Positions 38,865-51,600 of a DNA stretch of 64,000 nucleotides are shown here, one piece after another. Below the pieces are notes generated by a model. That model was not told the DNA's origin. It was given only the letters and a program-made list of their open reading frames with translations, and did no database searches. The DNA lies in contig JAULBX010010545.1 in NCBI GenBank assembly GCA_032358255.1, forward strand, positions 42,687-106,686, read 5' to 3'. The position numbers and the translations under genes are program-made. This stretch comes from Heterotrichella gracilis (taxonomy: Eukaryota > Sar > Xanthophyceae > Tribonematales > Xanthonemataceae). Each line of letters opens with the position of its first letter. The first letter of the stretch is position 1.

Positions 38865-39962
38865 TCAAAATCGCTGCGCCGCAGTGCACAGCGCACCGCA
38901 TGCGACCGAAAAACCCAGCAAACCTACCCAGTCCAAGCAGAGCAACCCCAGCCCTGCTGCGATGAGCAGCCTTTCATCGGGGTCGGTATCCTTCCTCTGC
39001 AACCACTCCAGCCCTATTTGGAACCCCCGGCTGGTCCCCTGCCCCAGTGCCATCGCCAGGGTGGCGGCTGGCATTGGTGGTGCGTGGCAGGGCTTCCGGG
39101 GCAGTGGATTTGGAGGAACTGTGCCCTGCTGTGCAGAGCGATGAGCAGAGTGTTGCAGAGGGCAAAGAGGAATGCGCGGCTGGCTGCGTACTGCTACAGG
39201 GGGGACAGCTGGAGCGCGCAGGAGGGGGAGGGAAACAGGAAGCACAGCGGGCCTTGAAGTGAGAAGGAGGGTTTAGGACTTAGGGTGTAGCAAAGGGCAT
39301 ACATTTCTAGTGAGTCAATTGCCTGCATGATACAAGGGCGGCAACATGGAATAGAAAGGAAAAAGAAAGATGAAGCACTGAAGAAAGAATCCAATATGCA
39401 AATGAACCGGCGTCTGGGCAAGGTGTGTCATTAAACAATGAAGGGGTATCCAATGAGCAGTCAAAGTTTTGATGTATGCATTGCCCTTGGCTGACCGCTG
39501 CAAGACACCTGTGCTGCCACAACTGCTGCTAAGTGCTCAGGGTTCAGGGTTTAAGTTTAAAGGCGTAGGGTTTCATACCCCTTGCCTTGATGGAGCCAAA
39601 GAATACAGCTGTCACCGTTGCTGTACATTACTAACTTTTCATTTTTATTACTTACTACATTATTGCGCCAAAGAGCTGTGCTGCCACCGTCGATGTGCAT
39701 GGCTCAAGTTTCATTATTTTACCCAAAAACCGCAACACATTTACAATAATATATATATGCCTTGCCTTTATTGCGCCAAACAGCTGTCACCGCTGATGCG
39801 CGTGAATCTGTTTGCGTTTTTACATTACTTTACAGACAACATGCATGTCACCCATTGCGAGCAGCGCCACCGGTACTGGTCTTCGAGTTGGGCGTTTTTG
39901 AACGCCAGGGGCTGTTAGCGGGCGACGGCCCCCAGCCAGCGCATCACGAGCTTTAACTTCGT
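38865..39962 (-). pseudogene. Decayed tandem copy of the 41129-44124 membrane-protein gene
   Basis: Three blocks resemble the intact gene in the same order and strand. Around 39840-39960 lies a damaged version of its first exon (residues like QPLAF.NAQLEDQY and CSQW survive on minus). Around 39590-39810 are three degenerate copies of the exon carrying KQLFGV. At 38880-39240 is the last exon, where residues such as SRGFQIGLEWL and DTDPDERLLIA mirror SRGFQSTLEWM and DTEPDERQLIA. The last-exon copy has TAG at 39194-39196 in place of a Gln codon and a later frame change. The exons equivalent to 42377-43491 are missing. I infer a tandem duplication followed by decay. It lies just downstream of the intact gene. 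Confidence 0.7.
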
Positions 39963-41128
39963 CGCCATCTCCTCGTCTTGCTTTTCTAACAAGGGCCTTC
40001 AGATATGCATGCACGCATTAAGATATGCATGCATTGTGGAAACCGTGGTCCCGAATAGCCCGGTTTGACCTCGCAGGGCAGATGGCAAGCCTCGCTAGAA
40101 ACATGCAGGGCCTTTAAACTTCATAAAGCGGTTTTTGAAGGGGCACCCCGTGGGTCTGGCAGAGTGGGGTCACCTGAGTTTTAACCCAATGACTCATGGC
40201 ATGAGTTTACACCCCTTGCACCCCTTGCTGGTGGTGGGTGGGGTGGTGGGCATTTGCATTGCCATATGACCAGTCCAGCTACAAGCTGCGCTTTGCTTTA
40301 TTTTGTGCTTTTATTCCCCCTGCCATAGCAACTGCATCCTGTTTTGCTATCGTCAGCAAACTAGCCTGGGGCCTGTTTTTCTCAAGGAATAACGCGCGTT
40401 CACTATAGTAGCCACATATTGTTTTTGGGCATAGGGATTGGTTCTCACTGTGTGCACCGTCAAAGGACAACCAGTGGTACCTAACTGTTGCAATGCACTC
40501 ATCCTATTCAGGTATTCAGGCATGCATTGCATGCATCCTATTCAGGCATGAACTACACTATTTTACCCCCCATGCAGCAATCTGACGGATAGTAATGCAA
40601 CGGGAAAAGTGAAACAAGGCAAAAGGGAGGAAGCAAACAATTCTTGTGACTGTGAGCATTTGATAGGCGTCACAGCATCAACAGTACACCCGGCGGGCCA
40701 CGGTGTTTTTGAATAGTAAAACGAACTAGGGTAATGATCACTGAAAATGGAAACAGCAGTAGAGTATCACTGCCAGCTGAAGGAGCACACTGCAGATCAG
40801 AAAACTATCCTATTATACAATTCCTATATAGTATATAGGGTTTATATAGTCATTCAGCGAGCTCATCATGAAGCCTATGATTATGAATCGCAATGCTGGT
40901 AAGGTGAGCACACAGAGTGGCAAGAGAAAGGAAGGCTTGGCCGCCACTGCCAGGCACAGCAGAATCAGATCGGATCGCATCATCATATGACCTGACGGGT
41001 GTTCCCGAACATTGGCAAATGACCAGCACGAAAATTGGCATTCCCACGCCCAAAATTGCAATTTTGGAACTGGAAGTGAATTAATAATGGAACCAGAATG
41101 GAATCAGAGTCCTGAGGATTGCACCGCA
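39963..41128. other. Spacer between the membrane-protein gene and its pseudogene
   Basis: Downstream flank of the gene at 41129-44124. I see no coding frame with recognisable residues, no RNA gene and no clear repeat apart from short GCATGCAT-type runs. Confidence 0.4.
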
Positions 41129-44124
41129 TCACAAGCGCTGTGTCGCAGTGCACACCGCCCCCCATGCAGCCGAGAGGCCCACCAGCCCCACCCACCCCAC
41201 GCAGTACATTCCCAACACTGTGGCAATCAGCTGCCTCTCATCGGGCTCGGTATCCATCCTCAGCATCCATTCCAGCGTGGATTGGAACCCCCGGCTAACC
41301 TTCGCAGCCAGTGCAACAAGCCAGGGTGGCGGCTGGCGCTGTTGCTCCGAGGCAGGGGTTCCTGGGCAGTGGATTTGGCAAAAGTGCGCCCTGCTGCGGC
41401 GCTCGATGTGCAGGGAGACGAGGAGCGGGGCGGTGTTGCTGAGTGAGAAGAGGAATGCGCGGCTGGCCATGCACTGCTGCAGGGGAGTCAGCTGGAGCGC
41501 GCATGCAGGGGAGGGGACCAGGGAGCACAGAGACCCCTGGAGCAATGGGCGCAGACACAACAGTCAAGGGGGTGGAAATATCATAGATTGAGATGTGTAA
41601 GTAAACCAAATGACAAGCAACATCACCCATGCGGTATTAGAGGATCTCATTCCTCATTTCCTAATGAATTCAAATAGAGTAAATGAATTTGTAAACTTAT
41701 CCGATTACAAAAATTCGCAAAAAATATCCAAGCCAACTTGCTCAGTGCAAAGGTTGCGCGGTATGTCACGAGGCGCTGGAACAATTGCCAAGGGGTGTAT
41801 TGTAGAAACAATCCCAGGGAACAGATGTGATGATCAAGGTTAAGGATCCAGCCACCCGCCCCCCACCCCTTGCCTGAATGACGCCAAACAGCTGTTTTGA
41901 CACCTCTGCTGCACATGGCTGCGTGTCTAGGAGCTGCCTGCACTGCCCATGGAGGCCCCGAGCAAGGTCCTGCAGGTACATGTAAAGAAGTAAAGAAATG
42001 AGCAAATAATGAATAACATAACAATATCAACTTGATTATCCCACAGAAAGCAACCTCGTGCGGGTACATATTTTCAAGTAGGAAATTGGGGTCATTTCAG
42101 TTCCAAATAAGGCCCTTTCTCAAAACCCATTCCTAAGCTTTATCAACATTTCCTGAAGCCTTAAACCATAAGCTTTCCACCTATGTATAAATCACACTGG
42201 AACGCATTTCGGAAAAAAAAGGCCTTTTTCTCCAGTTTTTGACGTGGTCGTAGGCCCCGGAGTCAAGGCTACAAGGGCCAGAATGCACCAGACTTCCGTC
42301 CTTACTCACCTTCCTGGGACACACACTGCGCACTACACGATTTACAGGATTTAAATTTTACAAGATGTACACGCACCTTCCTGGCCCAGAATATGTAGAG
42401 GAGGAGGTTCCAAAGCAGCGTGCACGCCCAATGTTGTAGCTGCAGAATGCCTATCAAGGGCGCAGTTCCCAGGCGCATGACCACGGTTGCACCCACCTGC
42501 AACCACACGTGGCAGTTAGGGTCACGATTGCGAGTGTGAATATGGTTATTATTGTGGTTAGAATGACGATCATGATCAGCAGTATGTTGATGAGCATGAT
42601 TAATCAAGTAATTGCGTTGTGACTACAATAGGTGAGTGCGCCCACCTGCCAGTCCCCGTTACAAGTACAAATTGTTGCATGGGTCTTCATCACAGCTGCA
42701 ACAAACTTCATTGCATTCCTATATACAGCCAAGGGTAACAAGGCAATAGTCCTATTACTATCTTATTACCCTTTGTTACTAAGGACCTGCAGGCGACAGA
42801 CATCCAAGAATGGTACAAGCAATGTCAGGATAGGGCTGGTGGGCGCAAGCTTGTGCAAGGCTGATTGCTTATCTGGCTTTGTAGCCGGTATGCTTGTAAT
42901 ATCTACCCTTCGTTAGAGCTGGGTCAAAATCCATAGGCAAATCAAATGAGTAGTCACCCACCACACACTGTGCCTGGTTTTCAAGCGCCTAGTGCACCTC
43001 CTTGCCGCCGGCAAGCCAGGCATAGGCGCAGGTATTGGGAGCAATGGCATTACGGGGCATGTAACTATGTTTGGACCTACGACTGTGATACTCGACCATA
43101 CACCAGTAAAGAGACGTTGACTGTACTTGTGACTGTGATAGTATGGACCATGCAACAGAAAGGGTGGCGTTGACAGTACCTGCGACCATATGCGCTTGGC
43201 GCAATCCCCCTTGGCGACGGCGACGTACGCCACCGCGTATTTTGGCATGATAGCCATGACTGACACAAGGCTCAGCAGCAGCAGCCATTCCCTTAGGTAG
43301 GGCCAGAAGGCGCCCCAGTGCACCTACAAAGGGTACAAAGGGTGAGGGTCGATGCGCCAATTCCCAGAAGTTTCAGGAGAACCCTAAGATGCTGGTCAAC
43401 AGCACCAAAGGGTTTCGAGTTAAGGTCATTGAGCTCACCTTCCTACAGAGGAAGGCTATGAAGCTGGCCTGCATCAGCAGTGCCTCCAGCCCTGCACACA
43501 CAGGGACAGGCCTCGAACCCTAAACAGGGCAAGTCCTAAACCCTAAACCCTAAATCCTGAACAGCAGCGCGACCGCCACCCTGCATGCCTGTATCACCCC
43601 TGGCCTTTGAAGGCATCTACTGGCAGAGACTCTCTGAGGAAACCACCTCCCCTCAAGCCAACCCCAGAACAGGGCTGCTTAAACCGTTCAAAGAGGGTGG
43701 GGATCAATTCAAACGCCAAACATCATAGCCATGCCCAATGCTGGGATGAACCTTAAAGGCCAAGCAGTGCTTCAGACTGTAAGCGCGCCCACCCACTGTA
43801 CACCAACGTTCACAAAGGCTTCTCACGTCAACACCGCTTGGGCTCACCTGCTACCCAGGCAGGCTCTGGGCCGCTGTCCGCTGTTATGGGTGCTGTAGTG
43901 CCGAAGTACAGCCTCCGCAGGAACCTTCCCCCGATAACCACACCGGTGACGACTTCCCCAATGGTCGTTGCCCATTGCGAGCAACGCCATTGCAGGTATT
44001 GGTCCTCCAGCTGGGCATCTCTGAACGCCAAGGGCTGGTAGTGGGCCATGCCACCCAGCCACCTCACCACCCCATGCGTGCTAGGCCGGAAGGAAGGGAA
44101 CCAAGAGCTCAACCAGGGCGCCAT
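41129..44124 (-). CDS. Multipass membrane protein of unknown function (about 363 aa)
   Basis: Proposed exons 44124-43848, 43491-43439, 43323-43180, 42684-42646 (13-codon exon, weak), 42496-42377, 41969-41874, 41491-41129; these sum to 364 codons with phase kept. The start context is an ATG at 44124 after a stretch without an open frame. Hydrophobic segments occur in exon 1 (TIGEVVTGVVIGGRFL), exon 3 (WLLLLSLVSVMAIM), exon 5 (LLWNLLLYIFWARK) and the last exon (a stretch after MASRAFLF, and VLGMYCVGWVGLVGLSA near the C-terminus). So at least five membrane spans are likely. I do not recognise a family and assign no function. The intron after exon 6 appears to use a GC donor at 41873-41872. A decayed copy lies directly downstream, which supports this being a real gene. 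Exon 4 and the GC intron are the weakest parts of the model. Confidence 0.6.
43535..43557. repeat. Interstitial telomeric repeat, CCCTAAA x3
   Basis: CCTAAACCCTAAACCCTAAA plus a degenerate end, in an intron of the membrane-protein gene. Similar short runs lie near 2497-2515, 14050-14068, 33424-33440, 33554-33570, 35266-35278, 36594-36613 and 55540-55558. Confidence 0.9.
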
Positions 44125-45692
44125 GCTTAAAACAGAAGGACACTGAGAGGTCCACCGCTCAGATCAAAAGGTCAGCCTGGCCAGACAGGCGTGGCACTGG
44201 TACATTGTCTGCCAAAAGTTGTCATTGTAACAAGTTGGCAATTTGGTCCCCATATGTTTCGATCGATCGATCCCCAGTGGACACAAACCTCATACACTGT
44301 TGTTCACAAGGCACAGTTGATTCCTTTTGGAGGGAAGAGGAGCTAAGTGTGTGAGCTTTTATTGCTGGCACTCATCGTGATGGCATGGGTGTGGATGGGC
44401 GAAACAGGTCAGCATGGCCTCGGAGACACCAAAGAAGGCACAAACGCAGATTCTGCAACACACAAACTCTAAGTTATACCTTAAGCCTTTTTCCTGGCTT
44501 GATAGGACATTGATAGGTGATCTGTCCAGGATGTTATCGTGTACTTTGGGTCGACCCGAAAATGGCCGTAATTAAAGGGGAATAAACTTGCCGTACGCCT
44601 TGCAAGCTGGGGCCATTACTACCAACCCCCTTGCACTGGTGGCCTGTGAATCCTGGACCAGTGATCCCTGGCTTCATATTGGCCCGCCACAGGCTGCAGG
44701 TTAATACACACTAAGTTAGTTGTTAAACAGACACTTTCGCTGTGCATGTAATATACACCCTACCAGGATTGTATCAAATATGGACTCCACCGGATTACGT
44801 TTGAGGGCCTCAGATCAGGTTCAACCAGCCAGACTGAGTGTCACATATAGTTGTGGGCCACAAAGCACTGTTAAATTCTGGAGTTACAAGGCTAGAGCCA
44901 GACTTGACCAGGTCGCGGTCTCTTTGCAACATATCGAACGAGCAATGCCATAACCTACACACGATGAGCATGTTGGCATGCACACTGTCACCCAAAACCC
45001 TTGCTTGGCTCAACGCATAATTTACCACACTGATATGTAACATACATAATGAGGATCTGCGCCCCTTTCACGCAAACTACTCCCCTTAGGTATTCTGTTG
45101 TTGTTTCAACATGCTGCTAGCTTTGGTTAGCTCTGGCCCAACCCCCGCACAAGCCCTTCCCTGCATAAGTGCTCAGAGCAGTGCCCACTGGCAAGTCAGC
45201 GTACACGAGAAAACACAGATGAGCATGAGGAACGCAGCAGCACTCTGGCTTGTACCACGCTTGTAAGGGCGTCCGCTGCCCGGACGCCCGATGTAACTTT
45301 GTAGAAAACAGATATGCGAGGCTCTGCCACCACCCAGCGTAGGTGCTCACCCACCCTGTCTCAAATGCCAGGAGCTTCACATTGTCAATGCACAAAATTG
45401 CTGCAGTTCACAGCGCTGTAAGCCCTGCACAATTACCCCCTTGCCTAAACGTGGAGGCGCCATTCATGAGGCAAAATGCTGGCAAATGGTAGTAATCTGC
45501 TGAAAAAGCTGTTGTGCTGGACACAAACTTGTCAAATTCGTGTTGTTCGCCATCCCTGCCTCCCCTTCATACCACACTTGCTGGCACCAAATGGCTGCCG
45601 TTGGTCCACAGTCAGGGCACAACCCCTCAGTAATGCAGCTCTGCACTTTGCGCAATAGTGCCCAGTGCTCCAGCTACACCAGCTGGCCCCTC
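44125..45692. other. Spacer between branching enzyme and membrane-protein gene
   Basis: Contains the 3' UTR of the branching-enzyme gene and the promoter side of the membrane-protein gene, both on minus. Only short frames without motifs occur here. Confidence 0.45.
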
Positions 45693-48600
45693 CTAGAACT
45701 CGTAGTATGGGCCAATCCCCTTGACGCCCAACCCGGGGATGCCAGTTGGCTTGCTGTCAGCCTGCAGAAAGCACGCAATGATTAGAGTGTGGACAATGCA
45801 CGTAGCAAGCAAGGCAATGGTAAGAGTGCGTACAGAACCCCGTTTGAATGCAACGGCAGGTTAAGAGGTATGGCAAAGGGCGGCCCCTGTGGATCTGCAC
45901 CACCCATGTACTTGACCAAGCAGGTTGGTGCATGCCTGCCAGCATGCACCCTGTGCCACCGTGGCTGCAAAGTACATGCCCTGTGGCAGGATTTCCAGGG
46001 AACCCCGGGGCTTGCCTCAGGTGTGCGCAGCTTGGAACACACAGGAAATGCAGCACTAAGATGCTACCACAAAGTTCCTGGCATTCCCAGGAGATTGGTG
46101 TGGGTCTCCATGGCACACTTGACAAGATGTTCGGTACACAATCACAATTGAAACAACAGCCCTTGCGCCGCGCACCTCTGAATCGCAGAAGTCTGCCGGC
46201 GCGTACACCACCACTGTGCGCGAGGGCGCATACACCTGGAAGGAGTGTGGCCTGCTGTCGTGGTTGCCCTCGGCGGTTGCGTGCACCGAGTTGTACTTCT
46301 TGCTGGCGTTCTCCCACCCGCCAAACGCACCCTCGTCGCTGCTCAGCACGATCTGCGCCACAGGATCCACCCAAACATCAGTACATATTATATACTTTTG
46401 CCTTTCCTTTCATCAATTAAGTTCTACATGCATGCCCGTTCAAGAATTAGGCAACTTTCATTCTCTATTCTATCATTGAGCTGCTCTTTAATATTCCTTT
46501 ACACGCAATTTCATGCAGCAATCTCCAATCAGCTTTTAACGGTAAAAGCAATGCTTCAAGAGCTTTTGGTTCTCTGTAACATGCCATTGCGCACAGTCTG
46601 AGATTGAGTAGAAAGAAACACAGTGTGGTAGGGCGCGGCTGCGGTGCGGTGCTGCGCACCTTGTATGGCCCTGGCTGGAAGCAGCCCACCCGGTAGTCCT
46701 GGTACGACTGCACTGGGTGGAAGTTGAACACAAATACCAGGTCGCCGCGCTCCAGCACGATGACCTTGTCGCCCTCGTTCATGCGGCTCACCCAGGTGTG
46801 GCTGGCGGCAACAAAGCCAAAGGCCTGCGCACACGCGGGAAGGGGTCGGAACTTAGGTGGCTGCAGGGTGTAGGGGTGCAGGTGCATGGGGCTTGCTAGA
46901 CAAGACAGATGCCTAACTTGCTCCCACCATCGGCTGACACACTGCTTCCAGCCACCGGCAAACCAACACTCCAAGCGCACAGCAAGGTGCCCAAAACGCA
47001 GGCGCTTATTATGCCACATGCAGCATAGATATGGATGTGTTGAGGGGATGCCATGGCACGAGTGACTGGATATTTGCCTCCACCCATTCCTACCTTGTCC
47101 AGGTGCATGATTGCGCGGTCGTAGGCTGCCATGTGCTTGTACCTCAGGTTGGGCGAGTCGCACAGGTCCCAGCGACGCCTGCAGGAAACATAAAAAAGGC
47201 GGGGATTAAAACAGCACCATAGGGTGTCCGCCGCAGCGACAGAAACATCAAGGTGAGAATAGCAGTGGACCTCAATTTGGCATCTCGTTTTAAAACGACA
47301 TGTAACTAAGATTGGGGACAACCTCCATTGCAGTCAGGTCTGGATATATAGGTCTAGGACTGCTGTCTGTTCCCAACACCCCAATGACCAGCCTACCGCC
47401 ATTTCCCCAAGAGCTGCCATGTTCATGCTGCATGTGCAGTAAATGGCACCATGCTGCTGTGGATGTCCAGGGAGTTGCTGGCATCACATTTGTATGTGAC
47501 ATTTGCCATTAAACATGTAGCCACCAGCCGCACAAGCGGCCCACACAAGCGGCCCATGATTTCCCCCTTGCACATCCCATACCACCACCATGACCACACC
47601 CGCCTGCACTTCTCCAGGGACCCGCCATTGCACACCCTTCCGCCGACCCCGCCGCCACCCCCACCCCCACCCCCACCACTACCACACCCACCTTCTCCAG
47701 CGGTCCGCCGTTTGCCCGGCGCCATGCTGCCGGTGGGTCCAAGAAAACCCACTGAGACCCCTCCCCCCTCTCCCCCCCCCAATCACCCGGCTAATGTGCC
47801 CCTACCGCATTGACCAGCCCAACAGATACCCCAACAGGTGCAGCTCAAGATGCAACCTGCGCACACCCACCTGCACTTCTCCAGGGACCCGCCGTTGCCT
47901 GGCACCATGCTGCCAGTGGATGGGTCCAGGGAGTCGTCGCGCGGGAAGTCGATCCACTCTGGGTGGCCAAACTCGTTGCCCATGAAGGTGAGGTAGGACT
48001 CGCCCCCCAGGGTCATGGTCAGCAGGCGGATCATCTTGTGCAGGGACACGCCGCGGTCAACCACGGGGTTGGAGGGGCTGTGGGAGGGGGTGGGGGGTGG
48101 TGTAAGGGGTGGGGATGGTGGTAGCAGGCAGGCTATTTGAATGCTGCCCCACAGTGGCAAGGAACTGCCAGAATCAGGGTTGCAAGTCGACCCAGCATGC
48201 TCTCCTGGTATGCAGCTGGAATGCACAACAAACCCAGTGGCCAAGCTTGGTGAGAGGGTCAACATGTGTGTGCAGCAGCAGGCACCGCATTGCACCACTG
48301 ATTTCTAAGTGTAAGTTTTCTAAGTTTCAGATGGCAGCAGACGAAAGTGAACAGAGTGCAGCGCTCTACTTTCTTTCTCTGAGTATCCCAGCGATGAGCA
48401 TCACAGTGATGGCGCAACCCCAGCCAACAACCATGCTACACAATGGCAATCACGCCCATTCAACCCCCAAATCCTGGACACTCACCCTCCTGCGCCCATG
48501 CCATCGTACATCTCCTTGTCCATGAGCCAGAAGGCAATGGTCTTGTCACCCACCAGCGCCTGCGCAAGGGGCCCAGCAGCCGGTCAGTGTGGGCCTAGAA

Positions 48601-51600
48601 AGCAATGGCGGCTACAAAACATAAGGACGCCATGCCTGCTCACGGCTCTACCCCACAACAGAGCCACCAATCCACCAGCCCTGGCCTATGTCCCCGTTCA
48701 TACAACAACCATTTCCTCCCCGTCCACAGGCAGTCCTCCCCCACCTGCAGCACGCATGTCCCCTGCGGGCCCTGCCTGTTAACCATGGTATGCACGGCAT
48801 TCCCAAGCCCATGCTTAACTCCCCATTTTTAAAACCCTGACAAAGCCTTACACACAGCCCCGTCAACCCAAACCCACTGCACACGCTTAACTCGCCCCTC
48901 TGCAGCATGATGCAGTTGGAGCCGCGCCCTCACCTGGTCGTGCGACTCTGCGTAGCCCACGCACGCCTCTGCGTAGCGCCTGTTTGTCATGGTGTGCACC
49001 AGGTTGCCCATGTTCCAGGCATCGTCGGGCATCTTGCTCAGCACCTCGATCCACTTGTCCGCAATGGCCATCTGCAGGCGGTAGTCAAAGCCCACGCCGC
49101 CCTCCGACACAGGCCTGCAAAGGGGGGTGAGGCGGTGAGGGTTGGAGCGCATGTGAAGGCAAGGTGTGAGGGGTGTGCAATTTGGAGGGGGGGTGTGGTG
49201 AAGGGACTACGGCTGATGCTGAGGTCCATTTGACCCACCAGCAGCAAACCTCATGATAAAAACCTCCCCAAATGCACCTGTTATAAACGCCATCCTACAT
49301 CCTCCTCAAGGCCATGGTGCCATTGTGCGTTTCATTCCCACCCCGTTCAGATTTCAGACCCATTGTGCCCAATCCCCTTGCTGGTTGCTCACACCAACAG
49401 TGGTGAAGACCAACCACAGTTACAACCCAGGCACCTATGGCGCAGCAACCACCCCCACCCCCACCCACCCACCTGCAGAAGGTTGGCATGCCCGACACGT
49501 CCTCCCCGATTGTGATGCAGTTGGGGAACAGGTCGTGCAGCATCTGGTTGGTGATCATGAGGTACACCACCGCCTCGATGTCGGTGGACAGGCCAAAGTA
49601 CTCGTCGTAGTTGCCTGCAGACCAAGGGGGAGCACATATTATTACAAATACCTGTATATTTCAAGTATTTTCGAAGTTTTTTGACAAACAACCGACGTAA
49701 CCCTTGGTGCTAGCTGCTGCTGCTCCCAAATTATTTCTCTGCTTGTCACCTTGTGCTGGTACCCCACACTGCCTCAGATCAGGACCTGGCACCACCTGTG
49801 AAGCCACCTGCAGGCTGTCTTGGTGGTATAACACAGACATGAAGCCATTCAACTGAAGGCAATCCCGGCAAGCCCCAGCCCACTTGAGCCCTGAACCAAC
49901 CCTGGGCATCATCCAATCCTAAAGCAACCCCGCGGGGTCCAGCCCGCACCTGTGAACGCCATCTGCAGGCCGTGATGGTGGTACATCATGGATGTCACGC
50001 CGTCAAAGCGGTACCCGTCGAACTTGTACTCGTCCATCCACCAGCGGGAGTTGGACAGCAGGAAGCGCAGGGTCTCCCAGTTGCCTGGACAACCACAACC
50101 AAGGGTATATACTTGCTTCAACAACCACGAATAAGATTTTTGCTGAGGCATACCTTCCACAGGGACAGGGACAGGGGTCCCCAGCCATTCCGAGTAATGG
50201 ATACATAAGCATGCATGATGCAGTTGGCCCACATCTGCTGCCCAGGCTCAGAAGGTGGGCCTCCATAACGTGCACCTCACGACACTTCCCCACCCCCCCC
50301 CCACATCCCCCCCCAGCCACACGCACCATAGTTGAAGCACCTGGAGTCCCACATCCAGTGGTAGCCCCTGCCGCCGCCGTGGAAGTACATGGCATCGGTC
50401 CCGTCAAACATGTTGATGCCATCGTTGGTGTTCTTGGACGCGTGGCTGTGCACAATGTCCATGAGCACGTACAGGCCCAGGCGATGCGCCTCGTCAATCA
50501 TGGCCTTCAGCTCCTCGGGGGTGCCGAAGCGGCTGGAGTTCTGGGGTGGATGGAAAGTAGAAGATTTAGGAAATCAGGACTTGCATTTGGAGTTGTAATC
50601 CCTATTGGAGTGAGCCAGCAAGGCATTGCCAACCATGGCCTGGACCTCTAAAATTCCAAATGGGTGCAGCTTTTGAGGGGCTAAGGGTGAATGCGCAGGT
50701 GCAGAGTTTACCACTGGCGAGTTGTACATGAGGAAGGCAGGCCTTGTGGGCGTTGCATTGTGCCGGCCACTCACGCGGACAAGCACGGCCATGCGGCGCC
50801 ACATGCCTCCCTTGAGTACTGTATGGTGGCCTGATCTTGAACTCGTTTGGTGGCAAATGCACTCACAGAATCATGAAGTGCATGCCTCACACCAGCTTCA
50901 ACCGCATACCTCCACACACCCGTCCCATGCAGTGACCATATGCATGCCCACCCCATCCCACAACCCATAGAACAACAGAGCACCTCACATGCCATCCATG
51001 CCCTTGCTCGCGCCAGTGCGCAGTAAATCCAACCTTAACATCCATCGAGGTCAAGTCGGGCCTCGCTGAATGCCCATCCCCACTCCGAATCCCCACAACC
51101 ACTACCCACTCACCAGAATCTGGATGGCGTGGTACCCCACTCCATCCACCCTTACCCACCACCACCCACTCGCCCCCGAAAATCCACAACACCATCACCG
51201 CGGCACCAACACCACCATCCACCATCAAGGTGCCCACCCGGGCGCCACCCATCACCCCGGCCCATTGTAAACCCTAATAGGGACCAGCTTCTGAACTGGC
51301 AACTGCACTCACCCCGAAGAAGTTGGTGACGTGGTATCCAAAGGAGCCGTAGTAGGCGTGCTCCTGGATGGCCATGATCTGGATGGCGTTGTATCCCAGC
51401 TTGCGGATGCGCGGCAGCATGTCCTTGCGGAACTCCAGGTAGGAGTTCACCTTGGGCTCCTCAGAGGACATGCCCACGTGGCACTCGTAGATGCGCAGGG
51501 AGCGGGGCCTGTGGAGGTGGTGCTCGCATCAGGGGCAGTGCCATACCGCGCCAATATAGGAATTAGCAAACTGGCCATCGGCTACTGTCTAAGCATGGCT

